Of a DNA stretch of 64,000 bases, positions 26,327 through 34,831 are shown one piece after another. How positions within the stretch are numbered: position 1 is the first letter of the stretch; each line of letters opens with the position of its first letter. The notes below the pieces were generated by a model. The model did not search any database and was not told the DNA's origin. It was given only the letters and a program-made list of their open reading frames with translations. Source of the stretch: JBBPYC01 sp038200275 (GTDB lineage Bacteria > Pseudomonadota > Gammaproteobacteria > Burkholderiales > Burkholderiaceae_C); NCBI GenBank assembly GCA_038200275.1, contig JBBPYC010000082.1, positions 236,979 through 300,978 on the forward strand. Reading direction: 5' to 3'. Position numbers and translations under genes: made by a program.

Positions 26327-27190
26327 TCAACGACCGTACCGCGCCTCCAGTGCGTCCCACTGCGGCTTGCCAACGAGCCGCTGGCGTTCCGCGAACGGTG
26401 CAATCAGCGCCGGGTCCTCGTCGATACGGTGCGTCTCACGCAGCACGGTCAGCGCCTTTTGCATGCCCGTCACCGCGCCTTGCAGCGCCGCGTTTGCATA
26501 CAGCACGATCGCATAGCCGAGTTCGGCCAATGCACCGGCGCCGACGATCGGCGTCTTGCCGCCGATCACCATGTTCATCAGCTGCGGCTGTGCCAGCCGT
26601 TGCGGCAGCGCCTTGATCTCATCGTTGCCGGTGACCGCTTCAACGAACAGAATGTCGGCGCCCGCCTCGGCGAAACGCTGCGCGCGTTCGACTGCAGCCT
26701 CAAATCCCTGTGTCGCGCATGCATCCGTACGCGCCATGATCAGCGTGCCGCTATCGCGCCGCGCATCGACCGCCGCGCGGATCTTGCCGAGCATCTCGTC
26801 GGTGGCGATCACCTCCTTGCCCGAGAAGTGGCCGCAGCGCTTGGGGCTGACCTGATCTTCAAGCTGGATGCAATCGGCGCCCGCGCGCTCAAGCATGCGC
26901 ACCGCGTGGTACGTGTTGAGCGCGTTGCCAAAACCGGTGTCGGCATCGACGATCAGCGGCAGCTCGACCGCGTCGCGAATCCGCGCGGTGTGCTCGCAGA
27001 TGTCACTCAGACCCATGAAGGCCTGGTCTGGCAGGCCCAGCGACATGTTGGTCACGCCGGCACCGGTGACGTAGACCGCTTCGAAGCCGAGGTCTGCGAC
27101 GACGCGCGCCGACAGTGCGTTGAAGGCGCCCGGCACGATCACACCGCGGCGCGCCTGCACCAGTGCGCCGAGTCTTTGCTTGCTGTTCAT
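26327..27190 (-). CDS. Isocitrate lyase / PEP mutase family C-C lyase (methylisocitrate or dimethylmalate lyase-like)
   Basis: The product is 287 residues, TIM barrel. Metal-binding acids D82 and D84 lie in IVDADTGFGNALNTY. The active-site loop PKRCGHFSGKEVI carries C119, the general acid seen in true lyases rather than in PEP mutases. LIMARTDACATQGFEAAVER follows. It should cleave a 2-hydroxy-tricarboxylate or substituted malate to pyruvate or glyoxylate plus another acid. It follows a PrpF-type isomerase by 35 bases, a pairing that suggests a methylcitrate-like, dimethylmalate-like or gallate-like acid as substrate. Neither prpC nor prpD is in the window. Confidence 0.85.
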   Translation of the reverse strand: MNSKQRLGALVQARRGVIVPGAFNALSARVVADLGFEAVYVTGAGVTNMSLGLPDQAFMGLSDICEHTARIRDAVELPLIVDADTGFGNALNTYHAVRMLERAGADCIQLEDQVSPKRCGHFSGKEVIATDEMLGKIRAAVDARRDSGTLIMARTDACATQGFEAAVERAQRFAEAGADILFVEAVTGNDEIKALPQRLAQPQLMNMVIGGKTPIVGAGALAELGYAIVLYANAALQGAVTGMQKALTVLRETHRIDEDPALIAPFAERQRLVGKPQWDALEARYGR

Positions 27191-27225
27191 GATGGGATTT
27201 TCCTTGAGGTCGAAGGGACGGCCTG

Positions 27226-28437
27226 TCACCGGCCCGCCCCGTGCCAGAGCCGATCGGGCACGAGCACCTCGCCACGCATCAGGCAGCGCGCACTGCGCGA
27301 CAGCGTCGCGGTGTCGGCAATCCAGTCGCCCTTCTCCTGGCGTACCCGGGCGCTGGCGGTTGCGCGACCTGAAGGATGGCCGAGCCGGATTTCTTGGGTA
27401 TCGTCAGCCGAAACTCCAGCGCCTGCGAGACGATGAGCCAGGGTACCCGGCAACGCGGCGGCCACGGCCAGCGCGATGACGCCGGTGCCGGGCACCGCGT
27501 GATGCACCGCTCCCATGGAGAGCATGCGCACGACCAAGTCCACGTCCGCGGCCTCCAGCGTCCGGCCATCCGAGCAGACATGGCGTGCTGGCGTGGCCAG
27601 GAGCGCGATCTTCGGCGTCGCGGGTCGCTGCGCGGTTGCCTGTTCGGCATTCGTAGCAAGTCCCATGAGCACGGCGGCATGAGCGCGGATTGCCTCGCAG
27701 GCGGCCAGCAATTCAGGCCGCTGATTCAACTCGGCTGGCAACTCGATGCCAGCCAAGCCAAGTCGGTCGGCGCGCACAAGCACCGTCGGATTGCCCGCGT
27801 CGACGCAGCTGATCTCGACCGCACCGATGCCCGGCACCTGCAGTATCTGGCATGGCAACCCGGTCGGCAACACCGGGTGCCCGGCACCGCCGGCCGGATC
27901 GTGAAACTCGAGCTTGATCTCGGCGCCGCCGAATGCGACGCCGTCCACAGCGAAGTCACCTTCTTCGACCACATGGCCGTTTTCCATCGGCACCCAGGCG
28001 GTAATGCGTTTGCTGATGTTGGCCTGCCAAATGCGCACGCTTGCCATGCCATCCTGCGGTACGTTGTCGACCAAACCGCGCATCAACGCGAACGGCCCGA
28101 CCGCAGCGCTGAGGTTGCCGCAATTGCCAGACCAGTCAATCAGCGGCTCCTTGATCGAGACGGCACCGAACAAATAGTCCACATCGCAGTCCGCACGCGC
28201 CGAGCGCCTTACCAGCACGACCTTGCTCGTGCTGCTGGTAGCAGCTCCCATGCCGTCGATCTGCTTCGCATACGGATCGGGGCTACCGATAGCGCGCAGC
28301 AGCACTGCGTCGCGCAAGGCGAGTTCATCCGGCAAGTCTTGCGGCTCGAAGAACAGCCCCTTGCTGGTGCCACCGCGCATGTAGCACGCTGGCAGCGCGC
28401 GCTGCAGCGCGGCGAAATGAACGCCCGATGCCGACAC
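27226..28437 (-). CDS. PrpF-family isomerase/tautomerase
   Basis: The product is 403 residues. The N-terminus ALPACYMRGGTSKGLFFEPQ and DPYAKQIDGMGAATSSTSKV are diagnostic for PrpF, as are DWSGNCGNLSAAVGPFA and, near the end, MLSMGAVHHAVPGTGVIALA. The family moves double bonds in cis/trans-aconitate-type acids (2-methylaconitate isomerase PrpF, 4-oxalomesaconate tautomerase GalD). I chose the GTG at 28437: it comes 5 bases after the Bug stop, with GGGG just before it. A GTG at 28485 inside the Bug gene is possible. Second gene of the Bug-PrpF-lyase unit. Confidence 0.86.
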   Translation of the reverse strand: MSASGVHFAALQRALPACYMRGGTSKGLFFEPQDLPDELALRDAVLLRAIGSPDPYAKQIDGMGAATSSTSKVVLVRRSARADCDVDYLFGAVSIKEPLIDWSGNCGNLSAAVGPFALMRGLVDNVPQDGMASVRIWQANISKRITAWVPMENGHVVEEGDFAVDGVAFGGAEIKLEFHDPAGGAGHPVLPTGLPCQILQVPGIGAVEISCVDAGNPTVLVRADRLGLAGIELPAELNQRPELLAACEAIRAHAAVLMGLATNAEQATAQRPATPKIALLATPARHVCSDGRTLEAADVDLVVRMLSMGAVHHAVPGTGVIALAVAAALPGTLAHRLAGAGVSADDTQEIRLGHPSGRATASARVRQEKGDWIADTATLSRSARCLMRGEVLVPDRLWHGAGR

Positions 28438-28442
28438 CCCCG

Positions 28443-29441
28443 CTACTCGATCGAAATGTTCGCGTTGCGGATCACCGGCGCCCACCGGGCCCGCTCCTCG
28501 GCAAGGAACTTGCCGAACGCTTCCGGCGTGCCGCCAACGACTTCGCCGCCCGAGTCCTCGATCATGCTGCGCAACTCAGGCGTCTGCAGCGCCGCGTTCA
28601 CGACCTCGTTCAAGCGCTGTACGACGGCCGGCGGCGTGCTGGCCGGCGCGACCATGCCGAGCCAGTTGTACGACTCGAATCCGCTGATGCCGGCTTCATC
28701 CAGCGTCGGCACGTCGGGCAATACCTTGAGCCGGTGCTTGGCCGACACCGCCAGCGCGCGAATCTTGTCGCCCTTGATGGCAGGCAGTGCCGAATAACCC
28801 ATCTCGAACATCATTGCCAGATGCCCGCCCATCAGGTCGGTCGCGGCCAGAGCGCCACCCTTGTACGGCACGTGCACCATGTCGGTCTTCGTCTGGTACG
28901 CCAGCAGTTCGCCCGACAAATGGTGCGCACCACCGACGCCGGAGGAGCCGTAAGTCAGCGTGTTCGGCTTGGCTCTGGCCGCCTCGACCAGCTCGGCAAC
29001 CGTCTTGAACGGCTGCGTCGGCGAGGTCACAAGGATCAGCGGGGCTTCCTCGATCAAGAGCACCGGCTGCAGATCGCGCTCGGGGTCATACGGCAGCTTT
29101 TTCATCAGCATCGCGTTCGTCACCATCGGTGCTGGGGACGCGAAGCCGAAGGTATGCCCGTCGGTCGCCTTCGCGATCAGGTTCGTGCCCGTAACACCGC
29201 CGGCGCCGCTGCGGTTGTCGACCACGACGGGCTGACCCAGCGCCTCACCGATCTTCTCGGCGATGCGGCGCGCGCGCGTGTCGGCAAAGCCGCCTGCCGC
29301 ATAAGGCACGATCAGCTTGATCGCACGAGTTGGCCAGTTGCCGGCCTCCTGGGCAGCGGCCGGCCCGGCATGAAGAGCCAGTGAAGTCAGGACGCAGCAG
29401 AACGCAGCGGCGAACAAGGTTTTGACGCGAAGACGTTTCAT
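28443..29441 (-). CDS. Bug-family (TctC-like) periplasmic solute receptor
   Basis: The product is 332 residues. Signal peptide KTLFAAAFCCVLTSLALHAG, cleavage near A-A-A-Q at 30. Family motifs: IKLIVPYAAGGFADTRARRI, VVVDNRSGAGGVTGTNLIAK, YGSSGVGGAHHLSGELLAYQ and VHVPYKGGALAATDLMGG. It is the first gene of the run towards PrpF and the lyase, with 5 bases to the PrpF start. It therefore probably delivers the unsaturated tricarboxylate or dicarboxylate handled by those enzymes. No TctAB subunits lie nearby. Confidence 0.9.
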   Translation of the reverse strand: MKRLRVKTLFAAAFCCVLTSLALHAGPAAAQEAGNWPTRAIKLIVPYAAGGFADTRARRIAEKIGEALGQPVVVDNRSGAGGVTGTNLIAKATDGHTFGFASPAPMVTNAMLMKKLPYDPERDLQPVLLIEEAPLILVTSPTQPFKTVAELVEAARAKPNTLTYGSSGVGGAHHLSGELLAYQTKTDMVHVPYKGGALAATDLMGGHLAMMFEMGYSALPAIKGDKIRALAVSAKHRLKVLPDVPTLDEAGISGFESYNWLGMVAPASTPPAVVQRLNEVVNAALQTPELRSMIEDSGGEVVGGTPEAFGKFLAEERARWAPVIRNANISIE

Positions 29442-29753
29442 GGGATGACGGCAGGTGAACGAGTTGGCAGGATCGAGCAACGGCCAATTATCCGAGCAGT
29501 AACTCAATCGGCCTGGATGTCTTGCCGATGAATGGTTTTCTGGAAAAAACGGCTGACGTCTCCAACCCGTTTCGCGGATGCTTGCGTCCTCTGAAGGTGC
29601 GGATACATCGCAGAGATCAGCAAGGGTTGGCGCATGCCCGATACAGTTGTGGCCTTCGCTGCTTCCACTGCCATGCGCCAGACAACTTCGGAGGAGCCCC
29701 TGAGCGGAAGCAGGTCGCCAGCAATGATGGTCGACCGGACCGGCGAGTCTTCT
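29442..29753. other. Intergenic region between the Bug operon and the molybdoenzyme gene
   Basis: 312 bases. All frames are broken or unfamiliar. It should contain the promoter of the Bug-PrpF-lyase operon near 29450-29550 and the end of the molybdoenzyme transcript. No terminator hairpin with a T-run was found. Confidence 0.45.
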
Positions 29754-32078
29754 TCAGGAACGCGCTGACGCCACCTCGAACAGAGGCAAATCGAACGCCG
29801 TCACTGGCGGCACGGCGTCCGTGAACCGCTCCACCTGCACCAGGCAAGACTGCGCGGCGCACCCCTGTGACAGCCTGGAAGTACCGACGTCCTGCGTCAG
29901 CACATTCGGGTTGCCGTGCTTTTCCAATGTGTCGGGGTCGCCCACGACGGTCGGGTCCCACCAGGCGCCGGTCGCGATGCGCAGCACGCCGGGCATCGTT
30001 GCGTCGGTGACCCGCGCGCTGGCGAGACAGGCGCCGCGGGCGTTGAACAGGCGCACCACATCGCCGTGGGCTATGCCGCGGCTGCGTGCATCTTCCGGAT
30101 GGATCACAACCGGCTCGCGGCCGTTCACCTTGTCGCCCAGGCTGTAGCTGGAGAAATCGAGCTGGCTGTGCAGCTTGGTGTGCGGCTGGTCGGAGATCAG
30201 ATGCAGCGGGTGTGCTTCTGCGGCAGGACTGCCCAGCCATTCGACGGGCGCCTGCCAGACCGGGTGGCCTGGGCAGTCGTCGTAGTTGAAGCTGGCAATG
30301 CGCTGCGAATGCAGCTTGATGCGCCCGCTGGGTGTTTTCAGTGCATGGGCGACCGGATCAGCGCGAAAGTCTTCGAGCATCACGACGGGCTTGGTTGCCA
30401 GCGGCAGGCGGTGCTCGCCGGCTTGCCAGAACGCGTCGAAGCTCGGCAACTCGACACCGGCCAACGGTGCGCGAGCGGCTGCTTCCTCGTAGAGGTGACG
30501 CAGCCATTCGGCCGCGTCGCGCCCTTCCGTATAGACGGCTTCTGCGCCCAGACGCTGCGCTAATGCGGAGAAGATCGCGTAATCGTCACGCGCCACCCCG
30601 GGCGGGGGCAGTACGGCCTTCATCGCGACCAGTAGCGGTTCGCGGGATGCAAAGCCGATGTCGTCGCGCTCCAGCATGGACGTGGCCGGCAGCACGATGT
30701 CGGCCATCTTGGCATGCGCATTCCAGACCTGCTCATGCGCGACGATGGTGACGGGCTTGCGCCAGGCACGTGCCAGCCGATTCAGGTCCTGGTGGTGGTG
30801 AAACGGGTTGCCACCGGCCCAATAGATCAGCTCGATGTCTGGATAGGGCTGGCGCTGGCCGTTGTAGTCGAACGGCTCGCCCGGGTGCAGCAGCATGTCG
30901 GCGATGCGCGCGACGGGGATGAACGCGGCCACTGCATTGGTGCCCTGCGGCAAGGTCGGCCCGGGGAATTTCACATGCGGGCTGCCCATCAGATTGGCCC
31001 GGCCGTAGCCAACGCCGAAGCCGCCGCCAGGCAAGCCGATCTGCCCGAGCATCGCCGCCAGCCCCACCGCCGCCCAGAACGGCTGCTCGCCGTATTCGGC
31101 GCGCTGCAGCGACCACGCGACATTGATGAAGGATCGGGTGTCGGCCAGTTCACTTGCCAGTCGGCGCAACCGTTCGGCCGGCACGCCGGTGATCGGCGCA
31201 GCCCACTCAGCGTCTTTGACAATGCCGTCCGTACTGCCCGTCAGGTAATCAGCCCAGGTATCGAAGCCCATGCAGTAACGCTGCAGAAAAGCGGTGTCGT
31301 GCCGGTTGGCCCGCAGCAGTTCACCGGCGATGCCCAGCATCGCTGCGGTGTCGGTGTTCGGCCGGATCGGGACCCATTCGACACTGCCTTCGGGTGCGTC
31401 GAGGTTGTCCCGCACCGGGCTGAAGTTGACAAGTCGGCAGCCGCTTGCCGCCAGTTGCGCCAGACCCGGCCGCACGCGGTGCTCGGCCACGCCGCCTGCA
31501 GAGATTTGGGCGTTCTTGGCCGGTATGCCGCCAAACGCGACCAGCAGCCGGGTGTTCTTTGCCAGCACATCCCAACTGTGATGCGTGGCCATCAACTCGT
31601 CCATCGACGCGACGATGTGTGGCATCAGCACGCGCCCGGCTCCCAGGCTGTAGCTGTCGGTGCTGCGCACATAGCCCCCGATTGCATTCAGGAACCGGTG
31701 CACCTGGCTTTGCGCGTGATGAAAACGGCCGGCGCTGGACCAGCCGTAGGAGCCCCCGAAGATCGCCTGATTGCCATGCTGTTCGCGCACGCGCTTCAGT
31801 TCAGCAGCGACCAGGTCAAGCGCATGGTCCCATTCGACTTCAACGAACGGCTCACGGCCGCGCAGTTCGGTGCGCGCGCCAGGCCCTTCGCTCAACCAGC
31901 TTCGGCGAACCGCCGGGCGCTGGATGCGGATGGGTGAACGATACGCATCCCACATCGCCATGCCGATCGGCGACGGATCGGGATCTTCAGCAATCGGCTT
32001 GAGCCCCGTGGCCTGCCCATTGCGTCGCTCAATTTCATAAACGCCCCAGTGGGACGATGTCAATTCACGTGGAGTCAT
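29754..32078 (-). CDS. bisC: Molybdopterin S/N-oxide reductase, BisC/TorZ-like
   Basis: The product is 774 residues of the DMSO-reductase family. The molybdenum-ligand serine is S144 in STDSYSLGAGRVLMP, as in DMSO, TMAO and biotin-sulfoxide reductases. Further motifs: AIFGGSYGWSSAGRFHHAQS, LPGGGFGVGYGRANLMGSPH and YWAGGNPFHHHQDLNRL. There is no N-terminal Fe-S cysteine cluster and no twin-arginine signal, so the enzyme should be cytoplasmic like BisC, reducing biotin sulfoxide, methionine sulfoxide or a similar S-oxide. An ATG at 32078 follows AAGGCGA. The neighbouring thiol dioxygenase operon makes a sulfur compound plausible as substrate (inference). Confidence 0.85.
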   Translation of the reverse strand: MTPRELTSSHWGVYEIERRNGQATGLKPIAEDPDPSPIGMAMWDAYRSPIRIQRPAVRRSWLSEGPGARTELRGREPFVEVEWDHALDLVAAELKRVREQHGNQAIFGGSYGWSSAGRFHHAQSQVHRFLNAIGGYVRSTDSYSLGAGRVLMPHIVASMDELMATHHSWDVLAKNTRLLVAFGGIPAKNAQISAGGVAEHRVRPGLAQLAASGCRLVNFSPVRDNLDAPEGSVEWVPIRPNTDTAAMLGIAGELLRANRHDTAFLQRYCMGFDTWADYLTGSTDGIVKDAEWAAPITGVPAERLRRLASELADTRSFINVAWSLQRAEYGEQPFWAAVGLAAMLGQIGLPGGGFGVGYGRANLMGSPHVKFPGPTLPQGTNAVAAFIPVARIADMLLHPGEPFDYNGQRQPYPDIELIYWAGGNPFHHHQDLNRLARAWRKPVTIVAHEQVWNAHAKMADIVLPATSMLERDDIGFASREPLLVAMKAVLPPPGVARDDYAIFSALAQRLGAEAVYTEGRDAAEWLRHLYEEAAARAPLAGVELPSFDAFWQAGEHRLPLATKPVVMLEDFRADPVAHALKTPSGRIKLHSQRIASFNYDDCPGHPVWQAPVEWLGSPAAEAHPLHLISDQPHTKLHSQLDFSSYSLGDKVNGREPVVIHPEDARSRGIAHGDVVRLFNARGACLASARVTDATMPGVLRIATGAWWDPTVVGDPDTLEKHGNPNVLTQDVGTSRLSQGCAAQSCLVQVERFTDAVPPVTAFDLPLFEVASARS

Positions 32079-32176
32079 TCGCCTTCGCGCTTTCAAAAAA
32101 GTCGATGCATGCTGTTCATTCAATCGTAGGCTGGTTCCAGCACAAAGACCAACTATTCAATGATCGGGAACATCTG

Positions 32177-32941
32177 CTACCGCCAAAGCTGTCTGGGCGC
32201 GCCCGCGCCCAGGTTTTTTGAGACTTGTGCGGCCGCTTCGACGATCAGCGGCGCAAAGGCCTTGATCTGCAGGGGTTTGAAGCGCTCCTTCGGCCCAGAC
32301 AGGCCCAGCGCCGCGACGACCTGGCCACTGGCATCGGTGACGGGCGCAGCAATGCCGTATACATTCGCACTCCATTCGCCCTTGTTCAAAGCAAATCCCT
32401 GCGCCCGCACGCGTGCCATTTGTTGCAGGAACCTGGCGGGGTCCACCACCGTGGCCGGCGTGCGCGCATCGAGCAAACGCACGACCCGGTCGAGTACAAG
32501 TGGTGAGGAGAACGCGAGCAGCGCCTTGCCGGTAGCAACGCAGTGAGCCCGGGCTCGACCACCAATCTGCGTATAAGCCCGTACCGGATTTGGGCTGTCC
32601 AGTTTGTGGACGTAGACCACCTCATCGCCGTCGAGCACCGAAAGATGGACCGTCTCCAGCGTGTTGGCCAGCAGCCGCTCCATCGTCTGCTCCGCATGCA
32701 CCCGCAGGTCAAGTCCCGACAGCACTGCGGAGCCGAGCTCCCACAGCTTGATCGAAGCGCTATAGCGGCCGCTGGTGTCATTCCGCACGATGTAGCGAGC
32801 GTCCAGCAGCGCCTGCAGCAGCCGGTGCACGTTGCTCTTGGCCAGTTCAAGCGCCACCGCAATTTCGCTCAGGCCCAGCGGACGGCTGCTGTGCGCGAGC
32901 AGTTCGATGATGGACAGGCCTTTAACGAGGGTGTTGTTCAT
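32177..32941 (-). CDS. IclR-family transcriptional regulator
   Basis: The product is 254 residues. The N-terminal winged helix (about 3-65) contains LGLSEIAVALELAKSNVHRL, the IclR recognition pattern. The C-terminal effector domain (about 75-248) has GRARAHCVATGKALLAFSS and VYGIAAPVTDASGQVVAALG. It is divergent from the CoA-transferase operon, with 136 bases between starts. The shared region carries a TTCCA-N5-TGGAA palindrome typical of IclR operators. It probably controls that operon and itself; the effector is likely an organic acid or its CoA ester. Confidence 0.92.
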   Translation of the reverse strand: MNNTLVKGLSIIELLAHSSRPLGLSEIAVALELAKSNVHRLLQALLDARYIVRNDTSGRYSASIKLWELGSAVLSGLDLRVHAEQTMERLLANTLETVHLSVLDGDEVVYVHKLDSPNPVRAYTQIGGRARAHCVATGKALLAFSSPLVLDRVVRLLDARTPATVVDPARFLQQMARVRAQGFALNKGEWSANVYGIAAPVTDASGQVVAALGLSGPKERFKPLQIKAFAPLIVEAAAQVSKNLGAGAPRQLWR

Positions 32942-32984
32942 GAAATGGATTCCTCAATCAAGTCTGATCGATCTTCTTCGATTT

Positions 32985-32999
32985 TTCCATTTTGTGGAA
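32985..32999. promoter_or_regulatory. Candidate IclR operator
   Basis: TTCCATTTTGTGGAA: a perfect TTCCA/TGGAA inverted repeat with 5-base spacer, 43 bases upstream of the iclR-type start and 78 upstream of the CoA-transferase start. Half-sites of this kind (GGAA/TTCC) are usual for IclR regulators. Confidence 0.65.
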
Positions 33000-33077
33000 C
33001 GTTTGGTTTTCATTTAGGAACTGCCTACGATGAAAATCCAGACGTCTACGCACCAATAACGGTTGTTGAATGCCTCC

Positions 33078-34244
33078 ATGAGCACTGCCGAGCCTGCCAT
33101 CCTTCCCTTAGCCGGCGTGCGCGTCGTCGAGTTCTGTACGACTGCCTCCGGACCTTTTTCGACCATGCTGCTGGCCGACATGGGCGCCGATGTGATCAAG
33201 GTGGAGCCACCCGCGGGTGATGGCTTGCGCCAATGGCCACCGCTCAACGACGGGTATAGCGAGAACTTTGCATCGCTCAACCGCAACAAGCGCTCGGTGG
33301 TGCTGGACCTGAAGGCGCCGGCCGACCGGGAGCTGGCGCGCCAGCTCATCATGGATGCCGACATCGTGGTCGAGAACAACCGGCCCGGTGTGATGGACCG
33401 CTTGACGTTGGGCTATGCAAACTTTGCCGAAAGCAAGCCGCAGCTGCTCTACTGCTCGATCTCCGCCTACGGACAAAGCGGGCCACGCTCGGCCGAAGGT
33501 GGATTCGATCTGACCGTGCAGGCCGCTGCCGGCGTGATGAGCGTGACGGGCGAGCCCGATGGCCCGCCAGTCAAATGCGGCGTGCCGTTGTCGGACTTTG
33601 CTTCCGGCCTGTATGCCGCGTTCTCGATTGCAGCCAAGCTCGCGCATGTGCGTGCGGGTGGCCGCGGCGCCCATATCGACATTCCGATGTTCGGTTGCAC
33701 GCTGGGGATTTCGGCGCTGCAGACCAGCGAATACTTTGGCAACGGTCGCAGCCCGACCAAGCTCGGCTCGGCCCATCCGCGCAATGCGCCGTACCAGGCG
33801 TTCCAGGCGGCCGATGGGTACTTCGCGATTGCTGCTGGCAACCACAAATTGTGGCTGGAGGTGTGCCGCGTGGTGGCGCTGCCGGAGCTGGCATCGGACC
33901 CGCGATTCACAAGCACCACGGACCGGGCTCATCGACAGGCAGCGCTGAAGCACATTCTTGAAGAAGTGTTCATGCAGCAGCCGGTCGAGCACTGGATTGC
34001 TGCGTTTCATGCAGCAGGTGTTCCGCATGCACGCATCAACGACTACGCGGCGGCGCTGGCCGACCCGCAGACGGTGCACATGGATTGGGTGCAGCCGCTG
34101 GAGTTGCCCAACGGCCAGCAGACCCGCACCTTCGCTTCGCCGATCCGGCTGGACGGGCAAGGCTTCCCGATTCGCCGCAAACCCCCTGCTCTGGGCGAGC
34201 ACACCGACGAGGTCCGTGAACGCTTCACCCGAGGGAGAAAATGA
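33078..34244 (+). CDS. Family III CoA-transferase (CaiB/BaiF)
   Basis: The product is 388 residues. Landmarks: LPLAGVRVVEFCTTASGPFS at the N-terminus, LLADMGADVIKVEPPAGDGL, and the catalytic aspartate D144 in EGGFDLTVQAAAGVMSVTGE. Such enzymes move CoA from succinyl-CoA or acetyl-CoA to an organic acid through an aspartyl-CoA anhydride. It is the first gene of a three-gene operon: its TGA overlaps the next ATG (ATGA at 34241). In 3-mercaptopropionate catabolism of Burkholderiales, a family III transferase activates 3-sulfinopropionate; a similar role fits here but is inferred. Confidence 0.9.
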   Translation: MSTAEPAILPLAGVRVVEFCTTASGPFSTMLLADMGADVIKVEPPAGDGLRQWPPLNDGYSENFASLNRNKRSVVLDLKAPADRELARQLIMDADIVVENNRPGVMDRLTLGYANFAESKPQLLYCSISAYGQSGPRSAEGGFDLTVQAAAGVMSVTGEPDGPPVKCGVPLSDFASGLYAAFSIAAKLAHVRAGGRGAHIDIPMFGCTLGISALQTSEYFGNGRSPTKLGSAHPRNAPYQAFQAADGYFAIAAGNHKLWLEVCRVVALPELASDPRFTSTTDRAHRQAALKHILEEVFMQQPVEHWIAAFHAAGVPHARINDYAAALADPQTVHMDWVQPLELPNGQQTRTFASPIRLDGQGFPIRRKPPALGEHTDEVRERFTRGRK

Positions 34245-34831
34245 TGTCTGAGCGCCTGCTTCGTTTCGTCCAGGACATGACGCGGCTGGCCGATGATGCG
34301 CCAGCCGATGAAGCCGCGTGGCTGCAACACGCCGCACCATTGATGCGTGCCCTGGTTGCCCAGGACGACTGGTTGCCTGAAACGTCGGCCATCAGCGACC
34401 CGCGACGCTACCAGCAGCACCTGTTGTACGGCGACCCGCTGGACCGGTTCTCGCTCGTGAGTTTTGTCTGGGGGCCGGGGCAGAAGACACCGATCCATGA
34501 CCACACCGTGTGGGGGATCATCGCCATGCTGCGCGGTGCCGAATGCGCGCAGCGCTTTACGCGCGCCAGGGACGGGCGCCTGACAGCGCAGGGCGATGAG
34601 CTGAGGCTGGAACCCGGTGACATCGACGAGGTATCGCCCCGCATCGGCGACATTCACGTGGTGCGCAACGCGTTCGCGGATCGGGTCTCGATCAGCGTCC
34701 ATCTGTACGGCGGCAACATCGGTCGCATCGAACGCCACGTGCTCGCGCCCGATACGGGCGCGAGCAAGTCGTTCGTATCCGGCTATTCGAATGCGCTGGC
34801 GCCCAATCTCTGGGCGCGCGAACCGGTATGA
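34241..34831 (+). CDS. Cupin thiol dioxygenase (cysteine / 3-mercaptopropionate dioxygenase-like)
   Basis: The product is 196 residues. The three-histidine iron site of cysteine dioxygenases is visible: H86 and H88 in KTPIHDHTVWGIIAML, and H139 in IGDIHVVRNAF. SVHLYGGNIG supplies the conserved Tyr region. Enzymes of this fold add O2 to a thiol, giving a sulfinic acid. The gene is coupled by ATGA overlaps at both ends, to a CoA-transferase and to an enoyl-CoA hydratase, which argues for a mercapto-carboxylic acid rather than cysteine. A GAGGGAG site precedes the start; a second Met at 34244 is possible. Confidence 0.85.
   Translation: MMSERLLRFVQDMTRLADDAPADEAAWLQHAAPLMRALVAQDDWLPETSAISDPRRYQQHLLYGDPLDRFSLVSFVWGPGQKTPIHDHTVWGIIAMLRGAECAQRFTRARDGRLTAQGDELRLEPGDIDEVSPRIGDIHVVRNAFADRVSISVHLYGGNIGRIERHVLAPDTGASKSFVSGYSNALAPNLWAREPV

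Noticed and set aside
26048..27436. A 462-codon plus-strand frame across the SbcD-like and lyase genes
   Set aside because: It spans the intergenic gap of two well-supported minus-strand genes and has no recognisable domain.
30714..31937. A 407-codon plus-strand frame opposite the molybdoenzyme gene
   Set aside because: Antisense shadow; the minus-strand reading has the complete BisC-type motifs.
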